From NCBI GenBank assembly GCA_900313405.1, contig OMQY01000164.1, forward strand, positions 1 through 6,214: a DNA stretch of 6,214 nt. Reading direction: 5' to 3'. Numbering within the stretch: position 1 is the first letter of the stretch; every line of letters begins with the position of its first letter. Below, one piece after another: positions 1-5,395 of the stretch. The notes under the pieces are model-generated. The model had not been told where the DNA came from. It made no database searches and worked only from the letters and a program-made list of their open reading frames with translations. The stretch comes from an uncultured Eubacteriales bacterium. Its GTDB lineage: Bacteria > Bacillota_A > Clostridia > Saccharofermentanales > Saccharofermentanaceae. The translations under genes and the position numbers were made by a program.

Positions 1-209
1 GGTTCGGCTTCGACAACGGGTTCCGACTCCGTGAGAGATCTGACCTCGATCACCTCAGGTTCAGATCCCTGATCTTCAACTGCAGTGACTTCCTCTGTTG
101 CTTCTTCCTGAGGTGCAGGCTCTTCCTTCCTCACCAGGCGTGAACCGCACATGTCACAATAGTTCTCATCATCCTTAAACTCTTTATTACACTTAATGCA
201 GATATTCAT
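1..209 (-). CDS. Zinc-ribbon protein, N-terminal fragment (3' end outside window)
   Basis: The reading frame opens with ATG at 209 and stays open to the window edge, giving 69 full codons. Residues 1-25 form a compact zinc ribbon with C4 and C7 (CIKC) and C18 and C21 (CDMC), the pattern of the short N-terminal zinc-ribbon families common in Clostridia; such ribbons bind one structural zinc ion. Residues 26-69 are an acidic, Pro/Glu/Val-rich linker with no hydrophobic segment so far. A GGAG-containing ribosome binding site lies inside the 3' end of the preceding gene, and only 2 bases separate that gene's TGA from this ATG, so the two are almost certainly co-transcribed and probably translationally coupled. 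The ribbon has the same cysteine spacing as the upstream neighbour. By analogy, a membrane or other C-terminal domain may follow beyond the window, but that is not visible. Function unknown. Confidence 0.88.
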   Translation of the reverse strand, partial: MNICIKCNKEFKDDENYCDMCGSRLVRKEEPAPQEEATEEVTAVEDQGSEPEVIEVRSLTESEPVVEAE

Positions 210-211
210 TT

Positions 212-934
212 TCAGTTCTCCTTCTTACGAATAAAATAAGCTTCGCCCAAACATATCAAGCCTCCGATAACAAGACCGACAGAAGCCCAGAAATACAACT
301 GATATCCGGCTGCCTCATCCATAAATGTCGAGAATGATACATCTGCAAACTCACCCAGTCTTGTTCCCTTGAATACGTTCATCTTCTCGTAGTGCCACTC
401 CAGGAGTCTCAATTGTACGACTCCCAGTATTATCGAACGGATCCCGTCTCCGGCTCTGATGTTCCACTTATCATGATTCGGACCGAATATCCCGAGTCCG
501 GACAGCACGGAGATCGCCGCGGGGATCAACAAGTAGACCGTTCCTCTCTTTGCATAAGAGATCACCACTGCGGCTGAATCGGACTTCATCTTAAAGATGT
601 CTATCAATGAGATCTTGTCGTCGAACATCCCGGCAATATACCCTGCGATCGAAGAATTCGTCTTATAGAACGGAACAAATACTGAGATGATCAGAGCGAT
701 CGCAGCTAATAATAAGAAGCCCTGGCCGGTCGACTGCTCTCTGCGCTCTTCCGATGCATTACCCGAAGACGTTGCCTTTACCGGTGCAGCTGAAGTAACA
801 GGGGCTGCGGTCTTAACGGGCTCAGGCTCTTCTGCCTTCGTCTGCTCCGACACCGTTTCCAACTTGCCTCCGCATATGGTACAGAAGCTTGATGTGTCAG
901 GATAATCCTTGTTGCATTTAGGACATATCTTCAC
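212..934 (-). CDS. Zinc-ribbon multi-pass membrane protein, unknown function
   Basis: This 240-residue protein starts at GTG 934. Residues 1-25 form a zinc ribbon (C4, C7, C18, C21: CPKC then CTIC). Residues 26-72 are an Ala/Pro/Glu/Thr-rich, probably disordered linker. Hydrophobic segments follow at about 73-89, 131-150 and 212-235, with a weaker one near 164-179. An intermediate loop at about 90-130 contains an acidic patch, and the C-terminus is basic. This gives a cytosolic ribbon tethered to a small membrane domain. The frame is open upstream to 1057, but the longer form would be translated through the gene's own promoter; GTG is preferred because an AAGGGGGG site lies 6 bases before it and the protein then begins at the ribbon, as its tandem neighbour does. 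It is the first gene after the promoter at 971-1000. I do not recognise a specific family; membrane-associated sensing or scaffolding is possible but unsupported. Confidence 0.85.
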   Translation of the reverse strand: MKICPKCNKDYPDTSSFCTICGGKLETVSEQTKAEEPEPVKTAAPVTSAAPVKATSSGNASEERREQSTGQGFLLLAAIALIISVFVPFYKTNSSIAGYIAGMFDDKISLIDIFKMKSDSAAVVISYAKRGTVYLLIPAAISVLSGLGIFGPNHDKWNIRAGDGIRSIILGVVQLRLLEWHYEKMNVFKGTRLGEFADVSFSTFMDEAAGYQLYFWASVGLVIGGLICLGEAYFIRKKEN

Positions 935-940
935 AATGTA

Positions 941-948
941 CCCCCCTT
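941..948 (-). promoter_or_regulatory. Ribosome binding site that fixes the GTG start at 934
   Basis: On the minus strand AAGGGGGG is followed by 6 bases (tacatt) and then GTG AAG ATA TGT. The G-run is a strong match to the anti-Shine-Dalgarno sequence at good spacing. It supports the GTG at 934 rather than the in-frame upstream codons near 1057, which have no such site and lie upstream of the predicted transcription start. Confidence 0.8.
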
Positions 949-970
949 CATGCTCATAGATACCATAACG

Positions 971-1000
971 ATTATACCACCGTCGACTAATTGATGGCAC
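971..1000 (-). promoter_or_regulatory. Extended -10 promoter for the zinc-ribbon gene pair
   Basis: On the minus strand a perfect TATAAT (976-971) is preceded by TGG, giving the extended -10 form TGnTATAAT. A partial -35, GTGCCA (1000-995, 4 of 6 matches to TTGACA), lies 18 bases upstream. The expected transcription start is near 964, leaving a leader of about 30 bases that contains the AAGGGGGG site before GTG 934. The extended -10 would compensate for the weak -35. The -35 is separated by only 4 bases from the -35 of the oppositely oriented promoter. Confidence 0.75.
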
Positions 1001-1004
1001 TGAT

Positions 1005-1033
1005 TTGACACATGTAATTACGAACATTATCAT
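1005..1033 (+). promoter_or_regulatory. Consensus-like promoter for the carboxypeptidase gene
   Basis: A perfect TTGACA (1005-1010), a 17-base spacer (1011-1027) and TATCAT (1028-1033, one mismatch to TATAAT) form a near-ideal housekeeping sigma promoter. Transcription would start at about 1039-1041, which is the position of the ATG of the downstream gene. An apparent TTG start codon at 1005 is therefore better read as the -35 hexamer. Confidence 0.75.
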
Positions 1034-1040
1034 CAATCCT

Positions 1041-1964
1041 ATGTATACCAAACGCAACTACTCTACAGCCATAATATCCATCGCCGTCGTCATGATCATG
1101 GCGCTGGCTTATTTTGCCTATTACAGGTGTCAGATGAACGACGCCTTTAAGATCAAGCGCCGCCTGCCCGTTACGAAGGTCGAGTACGAAGATGATGAGC
1201 TTGTGCTCCTGGACGCGGCTAATCTCCCGGCGAATGTCACGGTCGACCAGAGCCTTGTGCTGGTTAACGGCGATAACCCGCTGCCGGAGCTTTTCGAGGC
1301 GGATGTGGTCTATTATCATGATACTGATGTGCTGATGAACGGGGCACTGATCGATTCATATGCAGAACTGTCGGCTGCAGTCAGCGACAGGTTCGATGAG
1401 AAACTCTATGTCGAGAGCTGCTACAGAACACGCGAGCACCAGCAGGAGATCTACGAGGAGTCGGGTCCTGAGATCGCAGCCGTTCCCGGAACGAGTGAAC
1501 ATGAGACCGGCCTCGCCCTCGACGTCTATGTTATGTACTACGCAGGTGCGGGCTTCATTGATTCCAAGCCCGGAAGGTTCGTCAACGATAACTGTGAAGA
1601 TTACGGATTCATCATCCGATATCCCCGCGGCGAAGAAGAGATCACGGGCTTCGAATTCGAGCCCTGGCACATCCGCTACGTCGGCTTCCCGCACTCAGAC
1701 CTTATCGAGTCCTGCAACCTTACGCTGGAAGACTATGTCGACAGATATAAGCCGGGCGTTTGGTACAGATGCGACGCTGATGACGTGAGTTCGATCGTGA
1801 TCGACTCCGCGTCTGCCGCAGCCGGGATCCCGATAGACTTCTGGATGATCGCCCGCGTCCCCGAAGATGAGCTTAAGATCCCGTCCGAGTATCTTGATTG
1901 CCCCATGACGATAAGTCCGGATAACATGGGAAATGTGTTTATAACTATCGCCGTCAACGAGTGA
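1041..1964 (+). CDS. Membrane-anchored D,D-carboxypeptidase, peptidase M15B (VanY-like)
   Basis: The 307-residue protein has an N-terminal membrane anchor at about residues 9-28 and an extracytoplasmic M15 domain at about 105-230. Motifs visible are SCYRT (the arginine of the substrate-binding region, R129), SEHETGLALD with the zinc ligands H154 and D161, and EPWHIRYVG with the catalytic glutamate E207 and third zinc ligand H210. All key residues are present, so it should be an active zinc enzyme. The family removes the terminal D-Ala from peptidoglycan stem peptides outside the membrane. About 65 residues after the domain form a C-terminal extension I cannot assign. No vanR/S, vanH or ligase genes are nearby, so a housekeeping wall-trimming role is more likely than glycopeptide resistance. 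The start is uncertain: ATG 1041 keeps the anchor but has no ribosome binding site, while ATG 1134 has a weak AGG site but would lose the anchor. Confidence 0.93.
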   Translation: MYTKRNYSTAIISIAVVMIMALAYFAYYRCQMNDAFKIKRRLPVTKVEYEDDELVLLDAANLPANVTVDQSLVLVNGDNPLPELFEADVVYYHDTDVLMNGALIDSYAELSAAVSDRFDEKLYVESCYRTREHQQEIYEESGPEIAAVPGTSEHETGLALDVYVMYYAGAGFIDSKPGRFVNDNCEDYGFIIRYPRGEEEITGFEFEPWHIRYVGFPHSDLIESCNLTLEDYVDRYKPGVWYRCDADDVSSIVIDSASAAAGIPIDFWMIARVPEDELKIPSEYLDCPMTISPDNMGNVFITIAVNE

Positions 1965-1998
1965 TCCGGCGTTCCTGCCCGTGGCAAGTATCAACAGA

Positions 1999-2047
1999 AA
2001 AGACGGTTTGCTCGAAAACCTGCCGACGCAGGTGACCATCCGTCTTT
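1999..2047 (+). terminator. Branched hairpin after the carboxypeptidase gene, probable terminator
   Basis: An 8-bp outer stem pairs AAAGACGG (1999-2006) with CCGTCTTT (2040-2047) and encloses a 6-bp hairpin ACCTGC/GCAGGT (2018-2023 with 2028-2033, loop CGAC). It begins 34 bases after the stop at 1964. The short T-rich run CTTTATT at its 3' side makes it a plausible but not ideal intrinsic terminator. The minus strand reads CCGTCTTTTCTGTT at the end of the same stem, so it could also stop transcripts from the right that pass the stronger terminator at 2079-2106. Confidence 0.5.
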
Positions 2048-2078
2048 ATTGCTCGAGCCTCCCCCAAAAACAGCAAAC

Positions 2079-2106
2079 AAAAAACAGACGGCGCGAACGC
2101 CGTCTG
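2079..2106 (-). terminator. Strong intrinsic terminator of the foldase lipoprotein gene
   Basis: CAGACGGCG (2085-2093) pairs perfectly with CGCCGTCTG (2098-2106) around a 4-base loop (CGAA). On the minus strand the stem is followed directly by six T residues (2084-2079) and then a further T-rich stretch. The stem starts 27 bases after the TAA of the gene at 2134-3444. This is a textbook rho-independent terminator. A weaker T-rich stretch on the plus side (GTTTATT) could let it act in both directions. Confidence 0.88.
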
Positions 2107-2133
2107 CACAGTTTATTCTATCCGTCTAAGACC

Positions 2134-3444
2134 TTATGCGGCCTCTTCGGTAGCCTCGCTCCCGCTCTCGTCAGCGACAGTCTCGCCTGCCTCCGACTCG
2201 GAAGGATCAGAAGACTCTTCTGTCTCGGACGGCTCACTTGACGCAGCGGTCGCAGCGGGCGCAGGCGTAGCATCAGGATCAGTCGAGAGGAAATACCCTT
2301 CAGTTCCTATGGGTGAAGATACGTAGTCGCCAAGGTCACCTACAGCGATCTGGGATACCGCATCCTCATCAAGTTCAACTCCGAGATATCCGACTGCAAA
2401 ATAGCCGTATTCCGGGGCATAGATGACGCCGATCTCGCCCTCGGTCCTGGCCTCGTCCCAAGCCCACTCTTCGAAGGCGGGAACAGTACGGCCGACGGGA
2501 ACGCTGATATCGGAGCACTGGGCACATGTGCCTGCCTCAAAGGCGGCCTGACCCAGATTATAGAAGTCGTCAAGATCTCCTGCCGCCTCTTCAACGAGAG
2601 CCTCGGCATATTCTCTTGCGACCTCGAGATCTTCCTCCGTGGCAGTATCTGCAGGAGCGGAGAAGAGTGCATATCTGACAAGCGGATAAGAGTACTCTGC
2701 GATCTGCTCGTCAGAGAACTCGTAGTTGTCGATATACTGTGTCGTAAAGAGGTCAGCCAGATAGTAGTTGATCATTACCTGACGGAAAGCCTCAGCATCA
2801 CATGACTCGCCGTAATAAAGCTTCAGGTATTCGTCAAGTGTTACACCGTTGGGTTCGGCCTGATTCTCCTCGAGCCCGGCGATCATGCTGTCGATGGCAT
2901 CAAGTGTCTCCTGTGACAGTTCAAGCCCCTGCTCACGGGCAAGCTTACAGATCGTGCAGGTGCTCGCGAGCATTCTCTCGGAATACTGGTTGAAAAGATC
3001 ACCGTATGTCTCGAATTCTCCCTGTTCATCGTCGCCGTAGTCAATAGCGGCAGACAGATCGAGGAAGTTATCCTCGGTCACGGGGTAGTAGCCGTAAGCG
3101 GCATATTCGGTAAGCTCCAGGAATGCATTGACGAAGTAGAAGTTCGATTCAGCGATCGGAACCTCCTCGCCATTGAAATAGTACTGGCGCTCAACATATT
3201 CGGGGAGCTGCGACCCGTACACCGTATCGAAAGTATAATCATGTATATCAAAATCTGTCGGAACGGTATCGATGATATCCCCCGGCAACTCGGATCCTGC
3301 CGATTCGACCGGGGACTGAGCAGAATCACTTGCCGAGGGGTCAGACGTTCCGTCTACTGCAGTCTTCTTTGTACAACCTGCGGCCGCGCTCATCATGAGG
3401 GCGGCAGTAAGGATCGCTGCTGTTGTTCTGTATCCTTTTTTCAT
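2134..3444 (-). CDS. Lipoprotein resembling a divergent PrsA/SurA-type foldase
   Basis: This 436-residue protein has a lipoprotein signal (basic MKKGYR, hydrophobic core, lipobox AAGC with acylated C24), so it should be anchored to the outer face of the membrane. Residues 25-60 are a Ser/Asp/Pro-rich linker. Residues about 100-250 are helical and acidic, like the N-terminal chaperone part of SurA/PrsA. Residues about 255-357 resemble a degraded parvulin domain: VRYALFSA at the first strand and then GEIG with YGYFAVGYLG, matching the usual GEiS...fGyhIi ending. The parvulin active-site histidines are not evident, so isomerase activity is doubtful. Cysteines occur as CTIC (163-166), C215 and CAQC (307-310), which is unusual in an exported foldase. 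Residues 389-436 are a low-complexity Ser/Glu/Ala/Thr tail. Translation starts at ATG 3444 with GGAG 8 bases upstream. A generic surface lipoprotein cannot be excluded. Confidence 0.85.
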   Translation of the reverse strand: MKKGYRTTAAILTAALMMSAAAGCTKKTAVDGTSDPSASDSAQSPVESAGSELPGDIIDTVPTDFDIHDYTFDTVYGSQLPEYVERQYYFNGEEVPIAESNFYFVNAFLELTEYAAYGYYPVTEDNFLDLSAAIDYGDDEQGEFETYGDLFNQYSERMLASTCTICKLAREQGLELSQETLDAIDSMIAGLEENQAEPNGVTLDEYLKLYYGESCDAEAFRQVMINYYLADLFTTQYIDNYEFSDEQIAEYSYPLVRYALFSAPADTATEEDLEVAREYAEALVEEAAGDLDDFYNLGQAAFEAGTCAQCSDISVPVGRTVPAFEEWAWDEARTEGEIGVIYAPEYGYFAVGYLGVELDEDAVSQIAVGDLGDYVSSPIGTEGYFLSTDPDATPAPAATAASSEPSETEESSDPSESEAGETVADESGSEATEEAA

Positions 3445-3479
3445 CTTGTTTACTCCATGTTCTTATTCATATTGAACTG

Positions 3480-3506
3480 ACTATATAACTTTACACCATT
3501 TGTCCG
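3480..3506 (-). promoter_or_regulatory. Weak candidate promoter before the lipoprotein gene
   Basis: On the minus strand TATAGT (3485-3480) lies 15 bases after CGGACA (3506-3501, 4 of 6 matches to TTGACA). The spacing is short, but the expected start near 3473 would give a leader of about 29 bases that includes the GGAG site at 3456-3453. If real, it would let the lipoprotein gene be expressed apart from the glycosyltransferase genes upstream. The 88-base gap contains no convincing terminator, so read-through is equally possible. Confidence 0.25.
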
Positions 3507-3532
3507 TGCATTACGAGGCAAAACAGGTGTTG

Positions 3533-5395
3533 TTATCCCCATTTGCCGAAGACTGCATCGATGTCTCCGGACGATGTTCCGTCAGGAACCTCAAAAACGG
3601 TTTCTGACCATGCTCCTATGTCTACATGATCCGCGAGAGCATCGGAGACATAGACATCATATACCATGCTGTGAGCATTGACGGCAAGGACTTCATCGCC
3701 GACCGTGAATTCGAGTTCCGGCGGGATATCATTCTCTTCATCGCCGTCGAGCAGAACGTAATCCTCGATCATCATCAGGAAGCCGACATGTGCATCGTAG
3801 TCGTAGATGAAGACCGCGGGATTATTATAATCATCGACCTCGGCCAGGAAATCCTCCGGCTTGTTGAGTATCTCGACGTCATACTGATCACCGATCACGT
3901 TTTCCATGAAGGTCTCGTTGTTCTGGATATTACCGTGGATACCCATATAACTCCCGACCGGCGTGTAGAGCAGGTCGATATCCCATTCATCGAAAATATC
4001 ACTCTCGCACAGAGCAAAGAATGTCTGGGCTCTTATGGACGCCATGGAATTTGTCTGTGACGGCAGATCACGGAAAGCATCGTTGATGCAGACGGTCATC
4101 ATTCCTCCGACCGCAAAGGCGACTGTCATTACTCCCGCAGCGATCCTCTTGTAGAGCACTCTGCGGGTAGCAATAAGGTTCAGGACTATGCCTATCACGC
4201 AGGCGAATACCACTACCATACAATAGTAGCAGATAGTCGTGGGAACGTAAGCGACCTGTCTTCCCTTGACCACCCAGTTCTGATATGTCTCCGTCATGGC
4301 GTGAGGAATACAGAACAGGAGCATCATGGCAAGTGCTGCCGATCCGATAACGATGAGTGTACGGTTCTTTTCGCGAAGCTTCTCTTTTCCCGCAGCTTCG
4401 GCACGCTCTAAGATGGTGAGGGTACCGGTAAGGCCTCCGAGACCGCATATGAACAGGAACATGAGGTTACGTACCGACAGGAGCGACATCCTGTTAAGAG
4501 CAAGATTACGCAGATCGAGCATGGTCTTAAGAGGGAACATACTGAACGTGAAGCTCTTCCATGTGACGATCGCGTCATGAACATTTCCGTGCGATTCCAC
4601 ATCGAGTACCGGGTGATCCGGATAAGCCGGATGGATATGCAGATATTCGAAGATGGCAAGGAAAGTAACGGCTACCAGGAAGTGAGGTATCAGGATCCAT
4701 GCGAATGTGAGGATCCCCTTGCGCTTCCCCTTGCCCTTCTGTGTCTTAAGGCAGTAGTTGAGAGCGATCGTAGCGTAGCAGACGGCGGCAACGAGGAATG
4801 CCTCGTAGCTCTGCATGGACTCATAGAAACAGAACATGCTGACCGCCATCTTCCATGCCTTGTGAAGCCGCTTCTTCTTATCTTCCAGATATGACTGATA
4901 GAGGACCACGCCCCAGATAGCCAGGAAGAGTCCGTACATGAATTCCAGAGGATAGCAGATGATGAGGCAGTGCCAAACATTGATCTGCAGGAATGTCGCG
5001 AAGAACAGCGAATACATCACGCCGTATTCCTTCCCGGCCCTTCTGCCGATTATTATCGACAGGAAGAGGATATTCACGTATACGGGGACATATTGAAGGA
5101 GCCAGACGGCCAGATAATTGCCTTTCTCGTGAACGAAGAAACGGAAGCTTATGACTCCCGGGAATATATGACTGTAGCGGCCTCTCGCGAGCAGGAATTC
5201 GTAGGTATACTGATATGCCCACTTCCATCCGTGGATACGGGCGTAAGCAAACTCCATCATGGAATCATGGCATGCAAGGACTACATATCGGTTATAGTAA
5301 AGATAATATGCGAGCACAAAGAATGTGCAGAACACATATGAATAATGGATCAGTCTCGATTTAAGATCCTTGTTCTCCGACAGTTTTAACTTCAT
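3533..5395 (-). CDS. Polytopic membrane protein with large extracytoplasmic C-terminal domain, possibly GT-C-like
   Basis: The 620-residue product has about ten or more hydrophobic segments between residues 19 and 437 (for example about 19-38, 95-117, 124-141, 144-166, 182-214, 228-252, 311-329, 346-364, 385-409 and 417-437). After the first segment comes a loop with the acidic motif ACHDSMMEF (H43, D44) and later GRY (72-74). An Asp/Glu in the first outer loop is where GT-C glycosyltransferases carry their catalytic acid, so a lipid-phosphate-sugar-dependent transferase or a related polysaccharide protein is a reasonable inference. Residues about 439-620 form a soluble, acidic domain, probably outside the cell. 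The gene overlaps a GT87-like gene by 35 bases, which suggests a joint function. ATG 5395 is chosen because AAGGA lies 6 bases before it; ATG 5428, 11 codons earlier, is also open but its GGAG is 13 bases away. I do not recognise the exact family. Confidence 0.82.
   Translation of the reverse strand: MKLKLSENKDLKSRLIHYSYVFCTFFVLAYYLYYNRYVVLACHDSMMEFAYARIHGWKWAYQYTYEFLLARGRYSHIFPGVISFRFFVHEKGNYLAVWLLQYVPVYVNILFLSIIIGRRAGKEYGVMYSLFFATFLQINVWHCLIICYPLEFMYGLFLAIWGVVLYQSYLEDKKKRLHKAWKMAVSMFCFYESMQSYEAFLVAAVCYATIALNYCLKTQKGKGKRKGILTFAWILIPHFLVAVTFLAIFEYLHIHPAYPDHPVLDVESHGNVHDAIVTWKSFTFSMFPLKTMLDLRNLALNRMSLLSVRNLMFLFICGLGGLTGTLTILERAEAAGKEKLREKNRTLIVIGSAALAMMLLFCIPHAMTETYQNWVVKGRQVAYVPTTICYYCMVVVFACVIGIVLNLIATRRVLYKRIAAGVMTVAFAVGGMMTVCINDAFRDLPSQTNSMASIRAQTFFALCESDIFDEWDIDLLYTPVGSYMGIHGNIQNNETFMENVIGDQYDVEILNKPEDFLAEVDDYNNPAVFIYDYDAHVGFLMMIEDYVLLDGDEENDIPPELEFTVGDEVLAVNAHSMVYDVYVSDALADHVDIGAWSETVFEVPDGTSSGDIDAVFGKWG

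Noticed and set aside
1005..1007. TTG as the start codon of the carboxypeptidase gene
   Set aside because: It has no ribosome binding site and is the first half of a perfect TTGACA -35 element with a good -10 at the right distance.
935..1057. N-terminal extension of the zinc-ribbon membrane protein with a hydrophobic start (MRLVYIGLMIMFV)
   Set aside because: The extension is translated from sequence containing the gene's own extended -10 promoter and overlaps the divergent gene; the GTG at 934 has a strong ribosome binding site and places the ribbon at the N-terminus as in the tandem neighbour.
1041..1964. Part of a glycopeptide-resistance (van) cluster
   Set aside because: Only a VanY-type domain is present; no VanH, ligase, VanX or two-component regulator genes are next to it, so resistance is not supported.
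1981..2241. 86-codon open frame on the plus strand
   Set aside because: It runs through both hairpins and into the antisense of the lipoprotein tail, and its Arg/Leu/Cys-rich composition is that of a shadow frame.
3493..3530. ACACC/GGTGT inverted repeat between the membrane protein and lipoprotein genes as a terminator
   Set aside because: The 5-bp stem encloses a long imperfect loop and has no T-run on the minus strand, so it does not look like an intrinsic terminator.
3626..4060. 144-codon plus-strand open frame opposite the membrane protein gene
   Set aside because: It is antisense to the acidic C-terminal domain; its Ile/Val/Asp-rich composition mirrors the Asp/Glu codons of the real gene and it has no convincing ribosome binding site.
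4577..5341. Plus-strand open frames of 105 and 123 codons opposite the membrane protein gene
   Set aside because: Both are antisense to clear transmembrane coding sequence and show no recognisable motif or start signal.
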